From the NCBI RefSeq assembly GCF_014646275.1, contig NZ_BMND01000007.1, positions 177,654 to 241,653 of the forward strand: a stretch of 64,000 nt of DNA, read 5' to 3'. Of the stretch, positions 35,473-44,129 are shown piece by piece. Made by a program: the position numbers and the translations under genes. Below the pieces are notes generated by a model. The model was not told the DNA's origin, ran no database searches, and saw only the letters and a program-made list of their open reading frames with translations. The number at the start of each line of letters is the position of its first letter. The stretch's first letter is position 1. The DNA comes from Streptomyces kronopolitis (GTDB taxonomy: Bacteria > Actinomycetota > Actinomycetes > Streptomycetales > Streptomycetaceae).

Positions 35473-36500
35473 CGCGCCGTCCCCCTGCTCCTCCAGGCCA
35501 GCAGCTCGACTCCCGGAGGGATCCGATTGGCGAGGTCTCTGGGCACACCGAGGTCGGTTACGCTGCGCCTCCGGTTTTCGTAGAGCACGTCCACGGCCGC
35601 CAAAGCGGTCGGGCTGGTGCGCTCGACCACGGCCACCGTCACGCCCGCGAGGCCGGCTCCAAGCCACCGCCGAACCGCCGCCGCGCCGTCGAGCACGACC
35701 GCGACTGGTTGGCAGGACCGCACCACGTGGCGGTACTTCTCGGGGTCCCCCCGGCTCGACAGCACCACACTGCGGTAGTGGGATCCAGGCGAGTGGACTG
35801 CGCGCATGCGCAGCAGCCCTTGCAGGGTCAGTCCCGCTCCACCGGGTGCCGCAACGACGACCTGGGCGTCGGCCAGAACCGTGTTCACTGCCCCAATCAC
35901 CACACTGTGGAGAGAGCAGCGTCCGTAAAAGTCGGCCAACTGACCGGCCACCAGCCCCCCGGCACCAGCGGGGATCTCAAAAGCCTCGCTAAAGCGGTGT
36001 CGGCCCGCGTAAGCATCCGGCAGGTCCGGCCAGGGCAGCAACTGGAGCCGGTAGTCGTCCGCCGGGAACCACGAGACCGGTCCAGGGCGTCTGCCAGGGC
36101 TCCTGCTGCCTGCGAGCTCGTAGACCTGCCCGTGATGGTTCGAAAACGCCCCGCCGAACACTCCCGTATACACGCGCTGTTTGTGGTCGGGACCTTTGAC
36201 CGGGATGACCCGGACGCAGGCGCCGACAGGCAGGCACTTGGCCTGCTCGAAGTCCTGCTCCGGCTCGGCAGGGACCATCTCGGCCTGGGAGGCTTGGTTC
36301 ACCACCCCATAGGCCAGCAGCACCGCAAGGTAGTCACGCGTCGGAACGGACAGCGCCACTACCGAGTTTGAGCCCCCCTCGCGCAGGTCTGCTGCCCAGT
36401 ACCCGACCTCCGAGAACCATGCGGCCCACTCAGGCAGCCTCTGCCACCTGTCACCGACCAGTGTGGACGCGCTACGGAGCAACGTCTTGCCTCTTGCCAC
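35469..36500 (-). CDS. Unrecognised operon protein, possible N-terminal half of a DrmE-like protein
   Basis: A 343-residue protein, first gene of the five-gene operon. The N-terminal part (SASTLVGDRWQRLPEWAAWF, then SVPTRDYLAVLLAYGVV) is followed by a small beta domain (VGACVRVIPVKG, VYTGVFGGAFSN). The C-terminal third reads like a nucleotide-binding Rossmann-type fold without a P-loop (VVIGAVNTVLADAQVVVAAPGG, QPVAVVLDGAAAVRRWL, VTVAVVERTSPTALAAVDVL). Its stop overlaps the next start as GTGA, so the two products are made in step and may form one functional unit. A degenerate helicase role, as suggested for DrmE, is possible but unproven. No clear Shine-Dalgarno site is visible at its ATG. Confidence 0.45.
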   Translation of the reverse strand: MARGKTLLRSASTLVGDRWQRLPEWAAWFSEVGYWAADLREGGSNSVVALSVPTRDYLAVLLAYGVVNQASQAEMVPAEPEQDFEQAKCLPVGACVRVIPVKGPDHKQRVYTGVFGGAFSNHHGQVYELAGSRSPGRRPGPVSWFPADDYRLQLLPWPDLPDAYAGRHRFSEAFEIPAGAGGLVAGQLADFYGRCSLHSVVIGAVNTVLADAQVVVAAPGGAGLTLQGLLRMRAVHSPGSHYRSVVLSSRGDPEKYRHVVRSCQPVAVVLDGAAAVRRWLGAGLAGVTVAVVERTSPTALAAVDVLYENRRRSVTDLGVPRDLANRIPPGVELLAWRSRGTAR

Positions 36501-37154
36501 CGCCCCCAGCCCCCACCAAGAGAACGTTCCTCAGTACCGCCATCGAAGATGTCTACTCCCTGACGGTGCGTGGATCTTACAACATCTTCACAGTTAAACC
36601 ACCCCTACTTCACCTTTTGAGGGGTGGGCGATACGAAGGGACCAGCCTCCCGGGAGGAGGCTGGTTCAGGGCGTCTGCCGAAGCCGTTGACGTGCCTTCT
36701 CGCTTCCGTGTCCAGCCTCACGCTCCCCCTCCGTCCTGTGGGTCGCCATCCCTTTGGTTTGCCGCAACGTGTGGACCATCCGTGGACGAGGAAGGGCCTC
36801 TTGGCGGGCTAGAGGTACACGACCTGTACGGACGTCCAGGACTGAAGCCCCCTCCGGAGCCGTGTGTGGCTTCGCAACAGGGTGGCACTGACATCCACGG
36901 GTGACATCGACACCGATGGACCGTGGCAGTATCGAGCGAACCGGAGCGGCATCTGCGGGCTCGATAGGTACTGCTGCCACGGATCAGCGATCGAACTGGC
37001 AAGTCAGTGGTCACGCTGCACGTGCCATATACATGCCAGAACGGACGGTCAACCAGGGCGAATGAGGGCGCTCGGAGGAGTCGGCACCGCGCCCGGGCTG
37101 GAGCCGACGAGACGGACATCGACCAGCGGATGCGGCCGGTGGACTATCACCAGG
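36501..37154. other. Long leader/promoter region of the DISARM-like operon
   Basis: 654 bases without a gene. The part next to the operon is less GC-rich. It holds an inverted repeat GAAGATGT (36545-36552) with ACATCTTC (36582-36589), then a hairpin CCACCCCT/AGGGGTGG (36599-36606, 36620-36627) and another ACCAGCCTCC/GGAGGCTGGT (36641-36650, 36656-36665). The first could be an operator; the two hairpins lie farther upstream of the start and could be leader structures or the terminator of a lost gene. Toward 37154 the sequence is unremarkable. Confidence 0.5.
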
Positions 37155-37197
37155 CTTACAAAGCAGATGTCGGCGGTTCAAATCCGTCTGTGCCCAC
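37155..37197 (+). repeat. att copy 3 (boundary between island units 2 and 3)
   Basis: A 43-base copy of the tRNA-Val 3' half with seven substitutions relative to copy 1. All but one lie in the T stem, and they are compensated: ACAGG/CCTGT has become GGCGG/CCGTC, still able to pair. The T loop is TTCAAAT. It therefore derives from a different but functional tRNA-Val allele. Confidence 0.85.
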
Positions 37198-37212
37198 AAA
37201 AGGCAGCAGGTC

Positions 37213-37248
37213 AGAGGCCCCTTTGCGCGGATGTGCGAAGGGGCCTCT
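37213..37248 (+). terminator. Hairpin following att copy 3
   Basis: An 11-base-pair stem AGAGGCCCCTT/AAGGGGCCTCT (37213-37223, 37238-37248), again directly right of an att copy, as at the other three copies. Confidence 0.6.
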
Positions 37249-37284
37249 GCGTGTGCGGTACACATTCTGTACACGTCGGCGCGG

Positions 37285-38048
37285 TCAGGCCGCCGCTTCC
37301 AGCACCGATTCCTGCTCCAGCTCGGCGAGTGCCTTGGCTGCCTTGCGCGCCTTCTTCTCCGCCTTTTTGGCCTTGGCCTTCGCTTTGGCCAGGACGCGGG
37401 CGCGGCGCTTGTGCATCTTCTCGGACACCTCGTCCAAGCGGTCGGGGAAGAGGGCTCCGTAGATGTCGAGCGTCACCTTCGCCGACTTGTGGCCCAGATG
37501 GCCTGGACAACGTGGACGTCGACGCCGCTGGCGATGGCCATGGAGGCCGCGGTGTGCCGCAGCTTGTGGGGCGTCACGCCGAGTGTGCCGAGGCCGGCGG
37601 CCTTCACCGCCGGAGCGAAGACGCGGCGCCGGAAGTTGTTCGCGCGTAGCGCGCCGCCCTGCGGGGTGATGAACAGCAGAGCGTCCGCGTCGCGGCCGTC
37701 GACGTACGGCCGTAGCTCCTCGACGAGGAACTGGGGGATCGGCACCGTCCGCAGCTCGTGGTTCTTGGGGGAGTCGAGGTACAGACTGCCCTTGTCCTCG
37801 CCGTACGCCTCCACGATGCGGATTCGGCGCGTCTCAATGTCGACACGGCCGACCTTGACCGCAGACGCTTCGCCCCAGCGCAAGCCGGTCTAGGCGAGTA
37901 GGAGGATGAACGCGCGATAGGCGCCTGCGGCCTCACCGAGCGCCCGACCTGCAGCTCGTCCAGATAGACGTGGTCGGCGGGGCCGAGGTCCGGCAGAGGC
38001 ACGCCCGTCGCTGGGTTGAAGGCGAGACGGCGGGACTGGACAGCGAAT
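37285..38048 (-). pseudogene. Tyrosine integrase 3, frameshifted and with a nonsense codon
   Basis: Pieces of one integrase lie in three frames. From the 5' side: VQSRRLAFNPATGVPLP, then a frame change near 37935, GAYRAFILLLA, a TAG where Tyr is expected in LAYTGLRWGEA (about 37891-37893), then a good stretch with RWGEASAVKV, RTVPIP, TPHKLRHTAASM and VHVVQA. A second frame change near 37490 leads to TLDIYGALFPDRLDEV and a Lys/Ala-rich tail ending at 37285. Catalytic Arg, HxxR and Tyr positions can still be traced. The N-terminal domain is lost. It reads toward att copy 3. Dead by at least three lesions. Confidence 0.88.
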
Positions 38049-38069
38049 CCGGGCGCACGTCTGGCGCTG

Positions 38070-38240
38070 CCCAGCGAGGAGGCGCTGAACCAGTCTCCCT
38101 GTGGGTGGCGGCAACGCATATCCAGACTGCTCTGCAGCACGCGCCCCGCCTGGCGGTAGTGAGTCCGACGAACGGCTGCGGCAAGTCTCGCGTTCTGGAC
38201 GTGCTGCACGAGACCGTGCGCCAGCCGATGATCACCCTCT
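38070..38240 (+). pseudogene. Fragment of a DUF3631-like ATPase
   Basis: About 55 codons in the plus strand read SLWVAATHIQTALQHAPRLA then VVSPTNGCGKSRVLDVLHET. This resembles the P-loop start of DUF3631-type proteins of actinobacterial phages and integrative elements (pattern: a hydrophobic helix, SP....GCGK(T/S)). Neither end of the gene remains. It lies between a dead integrase and a dead effector gene, both on the opposite strand. Probably a scrap from an earlier mobile element. Confidence 0.55.
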
Positions 38241-38249
38241 TCTTCGAGA

Positions 38250-39480
38250 AGTCGGTCGGCGTTCGGGTCCCAGCCCCTGCGGTCTCGCAGCTGAACGAGT
38301 TCCTGCAGGGCCTGCGTATCCTCTTTCCCGGCAGCGTGGGCGTAGAGATAATCGGCATGGGCCAGTCGCCAGCGCAGGCGGGCGGAATCGGCAAGGTGCC
38401 GGGTGTCTTCTGCAGTTGCGGCATGAACGCCGACTTCCCAGAATCCGGCTGGTGGCGTCATCAGCCGTCGTTCGGCAGCGCCGTGCTGCTCCAGATAGTC
38501 AGAGAGCCGGTAGTGCGGACCGTCAGAGGCACCGGTACCCGGGTGTGGGCGGATTGTGCTGAGCTGCCCCTTGTTCCACGACAAGATTCGGACAACTACG
38601 CCATTGCCTGATCAAACCACGCGTCATCCAGGGCATCCCATTCGTCATTGGTGAGGTAGGCAGGCGCCGCTCTTTCGAGGAATTGCCTTGGTAGACGTGG
38701 GCCGTGGCCAAAGCGTCGGACGTCTATGCCTGCCCAAGCCACGGCTCGTGCTGGAGGGAGCGTCTGCTGGTAGCGATGGATCAGTTCCGGCGCATTGGCG
38801 AGGAACTGGGGTGATGTGACCTCCGGTTGACGCGGCAGCCAGTGTGAGCCGCGGGCCGCTGTCGACTAGCTGCTTGTGCGCAAGAAGCGGCAGAGAGCTG
38901 CTCGTGCCAGCGGTCCGCGCGGAGCACGGCAAGGTGGCCAGGTCCGTCGAAGCGGTGGTGGCGGGCTACTAGGCCGATGATGCTTCCGCCGCTGAACACG
39001 GCAGCGCCGGACATCTCCTCCCATGGAGAGCGTTCGCAAACAGTGTCTGCTTGCGGGGGTGCGACTCGGAGATCGAGGGTGTCTTCTCGAAGGTTGGACA
39101 GCACCGCGCAGGTGCCAACTACGTGGCAGGCATCCCGATACTTGGTGCCCTCGTGGTCGCTGCGCATCTTGAAGTCGGGAAATCCCATGGCGCTGCATTG
39201 CAGGACGGCATCTCGCTCGGTGGCAAGGCCGAAGTCGGCCCAACTGACTCGTTTTTGCTCTCCCAAGGCTGGCAGGACTGCGATGCCGATCTGAGCGTCG
39301 GCTCACACGACCTCGATGAGGTGGGTCTGTTCTGTTGGCGGATCGGCGTCGAACCTCACCTGGATGCTGCGGGCGCCGGTGATGACGTGGGCTGCTGTCA
39401 GAACTCGCCCATGGCGACCAGGTGTCCCGACCCATGGCAGCCAGCCTCATCTGCGTAGGAGACGATGACCCCGGCTACAC
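38250..39480 (-). pseudogene. Decayed trypsin-NTPase/TPR effector (second copy)
   Basis: Read from the right, this shows a trypsin-like domain in broken frames: GSGHLVA, then VLTAAHVITGARSIQVRFDA, a stop (TGA) before ADAQIGIAVL, and an open stretch with DAVLQCSAMGFPDFKMRSDH and WEEMSGAAVFSGGSIIG. This is closely parallel to the intact protein coded at 39963-44129. The catalytic Asp appears replaced by Gly. After residue-poor sequence comes a different conserved piece, ELIHRYQQTLPPARAVAWAG, then FLERAAPAYLTNDEWDALDD and PHYRLSDYLEQHG, which I know from C-terminal parts of Streptomyces NTPase proteins. The central NTPase region is deleted. Several frameshifts and stops make it non-functional. 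Confidence 0.75.
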
Positions 39481-39544
39481 GGCTGGCGTCCAGACCGGCT
39501 GCGCACCCGGCATACGGTTCAGCGCTCGTGGGAAACATCGTCGC

Positions 39545-39817
39545 CGGAGATCAGTGGTGAGGCGCCGAAGTGCGTCAGCTGCTGATGCAGCGTGAAGGCG
39601 ATGCGTTGGGTGTCGGTACGTGCGAGTTTCCTGGCAGCTCCAGTTTCCGTGGTCCAAAGCGCAGCTTGGCTTCTGCCTCGGCCTCCTTGCTGATGGTCAC
39701 GGACGCCTCGATCTCCACTGGTCCAAGCTCGAAGCGGAGTCGCTCCCCATCTCCTTCGGATACCTCGGCCGTCAATTCACGATGTAACTCGCGGACCGTA
39801 TTTGACAGCTCGATCAC
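39545..39817 (-). pseudogene. Decayed trypco2-family gene
   Basis: The first 50 codons (IELSNTVRELHRELTAEVSE, LRFELGPVEIEASVTISKEA) match the intact trypco2 gene at 44113-44424. Then the frame shifts, and the expected continuation appears in another frame as LWTTETGAARKLARTDTQRI followed by AFTLHQQLT. It stands directly upstream of the decayed trypsin gene, in the same order and strand as the intact pair, so it is half of a duplicated locus. Confidence 0.75.
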
Positions 39818-39962
39818 ATGCCCCCCAAGACCGGCGATCGTGTGCGCACACTACTGGCAACAGCACAACGGATCCACTACCTACAGCCGCACGCGGTCGC
39901 CCGCAGCAGCACGCGCAGCACCGTGGCCAGGGATGGTCCACTGCCTTCCAAGGCGGGGATTG

Positions 39963-42900
39963 TCAGGGCAGGCCCAGGTGGGCGAATACGACGTCCCGTA
40001 CACGGAGAAAGGCGGCGGCGTCGACCGAAGCGAGGACCGGGGTGGCATGGTGCCAGCCTTCCGGGGTGAGGGCGTCCGCAAGGAGGACTCTCGCGTGGGG
40101 GAGGTTCGGGCCGGACGCGGGTGGGAAGAGGAGCGCAACGAGGCGCCGGAGAGTCGAGCGGGAGAATCCGTGGTCTCCAAATAGCGGGGTGGCCGTGGGA
40201 TCGCCAGGTACGCAAGCAACATACGCGGCAAGATCGGCGAGTGTTTCTGAGCGCTCCGTCTCGTCTCTTATGCGCTGGGCGATGGCACAAGCCGTTTCGA
40301 AATCACCGAGTGCGGCATACGCGACGGCCATCATGGTTCCTGGCTGGGAATACGGCCATACCCGCCGGTAGTCCGACATAACTTGGTCAATGCGCCGACG
40401 AGCTCCGTCCGGGTCTGTGGTCCCAGTCAACAGGCCGAGCAGTGCCAGGTCGTCATACCCATGATTCGCGAAGGCAGCCGTTTCCATGCTACGAAGCATC
40501 TTCCTGACGCGGGCGCTACGGACCTGATCATAGGGGCCCACAGCGACGAGCAGGCGCGCGAATCCCAGCACGGAACGGTGCATCTCCTGGAGCAGGGAAT
40601 CCGCCAACTGGCCAGCTCTTTCGGGAGCGTGGAGCCATATACCAGCCGCTGCCTCTGTGCGAGCGCAGTCGAGGTAGCGCCAGCTTGACTCACGGTCTTG
40701 AACCTTGCCTGAGAGCTGCTCAATGACCTCCGCAGCACGGTCGACAGCACCCGCATATGCGAGTGCCTGCACGGCGACAGTCAGCGTATTGACAAGCGTT
40801 GGCCAGTGGTCGATCGCAGGCGCCGCGTCGACTGCTCGTTCGGCCAGATCCAGCGCCCGGCGGCTGTCGTGGTGCGCGACGGCTACGGATACGACAGCGC
40901 ACCCCCAGACACGCACGTCAGGCTGGGAAATAGCCTCGATGAGACGCTCGGCCTGATCAGGCCAGCCGGCAGTGGCGAGCGCGCCTGCGAAGACGGCGAG
41001 GCGCTCATTCTGGAATACCGATCCGTCTGCCGAGTGCCGTCCGTGCTCGGCCTGGTGAAGCAGCCGCAAGGACTGGTCCGGATCGTCAGCGCAGAAGTGA
41101 AGGGCAAGAGCGGCAAACGCTTCGGCAACAACCCATTGCCATGAGTTCGGCGTGTTGAGCAGCAGAGTCTCCAACTGCTCAGCAGCCCCGGCTGCCGCAA
41201 GCAGGCTGGCAACGTAGGCTGCGGAGCGGTCGCGCTCGTCATGGTGATCCTCGGCCTCCCAGGAAGCCTCAAGGGCAGCCCAAGCTTCGGCTACTTGGCC
41301 CTCGCGAGCCCACCCTACGGCGATCGCCAGCCACGCCCGGTTCCACGGACCCTGCATTTCCGAGGGAACCGCCTCCCGCAGCGCTTCCATGAGTAGCTGG
41401 GCATCGTCCATCTGACCCGTCGCGGCAAGCGCACGCACGGCGCCGTCCGCCTTACCCCAATTGGTCGGGCTCTGGGGTTCACGCAGGACCTCGCCCGCAT
41501 GGGCCACGGCCAGTCGGACCATGCGTGTGGCATCGTGCGGACGGATCTGGTGGAGGACCTCCGCGGCGGCTGCGGGGACGTTCGTGGGGCCGTCCGCGTA
41601 CTGTTGGGCGAGCGTGGTGACGGCATCGTATAGCCGTCCCGTACTGCCGGGGCCAGCCACCCGCGCCTCGGCGATTGACGCCAGAGTGCGGATACGATCC
41701 GGCAGGAACGAGATCTTCTGCGCAGACTCCTCTGCTTGATGCAACAAGTCGGCGGCACGCACCGGGTCCCGGACCGCTGCGGCAGTCGCAACAAACGCCT
41801 CAACGATCACTTCGATGCCCAGATCGTAGTCCTGTGAGGGCAATTCGCTGAGCAGGCTTACTGCATCGCTCTCTCTCCCTGTAGCAGCCAGGACGGTGGC
41901 CAACCTACCGAGTGCGACCAGGGCATATGAGTCGTCGTAGATCCCCCGGTCCTCCGACAGGGCCGTGTCGGTCAGTTGCAGCGACTCCCTCGCCAACCCC
42001 ACGGCCCGCGGGTCGCCCGCTTCGGCCAGGGCGCGAGAGACTCCCGCCAACGCCTGGGCACGGTCCATTGGTCGGAAAACGCTGCGGGCAAGACCGATGG
42101 CGTGACGGGTGCGGCCGAGGCGGGCGTAGACGGCCGGGATGTCCGGGTGGAGCAACTCGTTGCGCCGAGCCACCAGATCTGCAACGGCCGCGAGTGCCGC
42201 CAGCGCGCCTAGGTCGTCAGGGGTCGCACGCTGAACGATCTGCCGCGCTGATGCGATCTCGGAGAGGCACGCGGCATCGCTGCCGGTCACCTCTCGCAGT
42301 CGGTCCCGCCGCTGAGCATCTGTCGCGAGGTTGGTGGAACGGCACGTGTCCCGCAGGAGGGCGAGCAAGCGTCCGTACGGCTGGAGAAGGTAGGCCGGGG
42401 TGCTAGCTGGCCAGCCCCGGAGCTTGTACGTCGCAGCCCACACGTGCAGCTGCTCCGAGTAAGCGCCTATGTCCGGCCCGAGTTCGTTTTGGGCGGTGGC
42501 GAGTAGGGTTTCGTGCGCGAATAGGTAACCGCGGCTCGCTAGATAGAGTGACGCATCGCCGCCGCTATCTTCGAATCCACCGCGCATGCGCAGGATACGA
42601 CCGAAGGCGCTGCCGAGCCGTTGACGCAGCTCATAGCTCTGCTCGCCGGTGAGCTCCTGCAGGTCATCGACGGTGAGGGTGCCACGCGCGGCGGCGAGCA
42701 GACCGACAAGGTCTCGCTGCAACTGATCCCCGGAGAGCGCCTGATACAGGTCGAATTTGGCTTCGAACTCGGTGTGTTTGGCCGCCTCCGTGGCGGACAG
42801 CTTCACAACGGGGCAGTGGCGCAGAGGATGATCACCCTTGACGTCCGCTGGGAGGTCGGGGCTTGTACGGCTGGTCACCAAAACGCGGACGTTTGACGGG

Positions 42901-44129
42901 AGCCGCTCCGGCAGCAGCGAGGCGATGCTCGTGCCATTGCCGCTGGGCAGTAGAGACTGGTCCTCGTCGAGTCCGTCGACGATCAGGAGGAGTGTGCCTC
43001 CGTTATGCGCCACGCGCTCGGCAGCTTCTCGCAAGAGCAGTCTGCGCTCTCCGTCGCGGGCAAGCGGCGAACTGCGGCTGGTTGGTTCCCGTCCGACGAC
43101 GGCAGCTAGCTGGTCTATAAACGCTCCGGTGTACGCCTCGCTGTCCGACTGACTCGCGTAGCGCGCGGTAACGAAGAACCAGACGGGAACAACGCCGCGG
43201 GGCGCCTGCAACGCGAACCACGCCGCGACTGCCGTCTTGCCGGCCCAAGGCGGACCCTGGAGCCATAGGTACTCGCCTGGTCCGCCGCAGAATGCGACGA
43301 GGTCACGGAGCAGGGCCTCCCTGTCCTCCAACTTCTCAGGAGCGATATCGGCAAGCTGAGCGCGATAGGCGTCCTGAAGCAGGCCAAGTCCGGTGTCCGG
43401 CACGGCGTCATGCAGTGCCTCAGGGTGCAATCTGCAGCGCAGAGTCTGCTCCAGCGCAGCCAGCTCTGTCGCGGTCAGCTTCTCGACCCAGCGGTCCACG
43501 CGGGTCGCCGCGATACGGCCGGGGCCGTCAGCTCGGTAGTGGCGGGTGACGACGCCGATGAGGTGGCCGTTGCTGAAGACAGCGGCACCAGACATCCCTT
43601 CCCAGGCATCCGTATCGGAATCCGCAACGGCGGCGGGAGGCGGGGTGACCCCGAGGTCGAGGGTGCCCTCACGACGGTTGGAAAGGATGGCACATGTTGC
43701 ATGTATGTGCTCCGCGTCGCGGAAGCATGAACCATTCTCGTCCGCACGGAGTTTGAAGCGCGGAAAGCCCAGCGCGGTGCAACACAGCACCGCGTCCTGT
43801 TCACCGACCCGACCGAACGAGACTGGATCGATTCCTGTGTCCGCATCGTCCGGGATCCTGAGGACGGCGATGTCGATGCCAGAGTGTTGCCACTCCACGG
43901 TTGCCTTGACGACTCGTTCGCCCGGTCGGTGCGCCTGAAACCGTACTCGTACGCTCGTCGCGCCCTCGACGACGTGTGCGGCAGTCAGCACCGTGCCCGA
44001 AGAAAGGCGATAGCCCGAGCCTCTTCGGCCTGAACCATTGCCGGGAAGGGTGGCGATGATCTCCGCTACCTGCCCCGGCCTCAGCCCACGCTCGACGTGT
44101 AGGCGGCTGTGATCAGCGTTCGCCGTCAA
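39963..44129 (-). CDS. Trypsin-like protease fused to STAND NTPase and TPR-like repeats
   Basis: A 1388-residue protein, probably a defence effector. Residues 15-220 are a trypsin-like serine protease with the full triad: H52 (TAAHVV), D86 (GIDIAVL), S180 (GMSGAAVF). Residues 250-560 are a NACHT/STAND-type P-loop NTPase: Walker A GPPWAGKT (292-299) and Walker B LLLIVDGLDE (D385, D388). The remaining 800 residues are helical repeats of TPR character (for example LARSVFRPMDRAQALAGVSR and LAERAVDAAPAIDHWPTLVN), the expected sensor. Such proteins stay autoinhibited until the repeats bind a trigger, then oligomerise and activate the protease. The start appears to be TTG 44129, overlapping the upstream trypco2 gene by 17 bases. 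Location: cytoplasm, no signal peptide. Confidence 0.88.
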   Translation of the reverse strand: MTANADHSRLHVERGLRPGQVAEIIATLPGNGSGRRGSGYRLSSGTVLTAAHVVEGATSVRVRFQAHRPGERVVKATVEWQHSGIDIAVLRIPDDADTGIDPVSFGRVGEQDAVLCCTALGFPRFKLRADENGSCFRDAEHIHATCAILSNRREGTLDLGVTPPPAAVADSDTDAWEGMSGAAVFSNGHLIGVVTRHYRADGPGRIAATRVDRWVEKLTATELAALEQTLRCRLHPEALHDAVPDTGLGLLQDAYRAQLADIAPEKLEDREALLRDLVAFCGGPGEYLWLQGPPWAGKTAVAAWFALQAPRGVVPVWFFVTARYASQSDSEAYTGAFIDQLAAVVGREPTSRSSPLARDGERRLLLREAAERVAHNGGTLLLIVDGLDEDQSLLPSGNGTSIASLLPERLPSNVRVLVTSRTSPDLPADVKGDHPLRHCPVVKLSATEAAKHTEFEAKFDLYQALSGDQLQRDLVGLLAAARGTLTVDDLQELTGEQSYELRQRLGSAFGRILRMRGGFEDSGGDASLYLASRGYLFAHETLLATAQNELGPDIGAYSEQLHVWAATYKLRGWPASTPAYLLQPYGRLLALLRDTCRSTNLATDAQRRDRLREVTGSDAACLSEIASARQIVQRATPDDLGALAALAAVADLVARRNELLHPDIPAVYARLGRTRHAIGLARSVFRPMDRAQALAGVSRALAEAGDPRAVGLARESLQLTDTALSEDRGIYDDSYALVALGRLATVLAATGRESDAVSLLSELPSQDYDLGIEVIVEAFVATAAAVRDPVRAADLLHQAEESAQKISFLPDRIRTLASIAEARVAGPGSTGRLYDAVTTLAQQYADGPTNVPAAAAEVLHQIRPHDATRMVRLAVAHAGEVLREPQSPTNWGKADGAVRALAATGQMDDAQLLMEALREAVPSEMQGPWNRAWLAIAVGWAREGQVAEAWAALEASWEAEDHHDERDRSAAYVASLLAAAGAAEQLETLLLNTPNSWQWVVAEAFAALALHFCADDPDQSLRLLHQAEHGRHSADGSVFQNERLAVFAGALATAGWPDQAERLIEAISQPDVRVWGCAVVSVAVAHHDSRRALDLAERAVDAAPAIDHWPTLVNTLTVAVQALAYAGAVDRAAEVIEQLSGKVQDRESSWRYLDCARTEAAAGIWLHAPERAGQLADSLLQEMHRSVLGFARLLVAVGPYDQVRSARVRKMLRSMETAAFANHGYDDLALLGLLTGTTDPDGARRRIDQVMSDYRRVWPYSQPGTMMAVAYAALGDFETACAIAQRIRDETERSETLADLAAYVACVPGDPTATPLFGDHGFSRSTLRRLVALLFPPASGPNLPHARVLLADALTPEGWHHATPVLASVDAAAFLRVRDVVFAHLGLP

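Noticed and set aside
37150..37200. A third tRNA gene at att copy 3
   Set aside because: The same reason: no 5' half can be folded with it, and the encoded end is CAA rather than CCA.
37970..38611. A 213-codon plus-strand gene
   Set aside because: Only about 55 codons in it look like protein (DUF3631-like); the ends are antisense to a decayed integrase and a decayed effector. Listed as a fragment instead.
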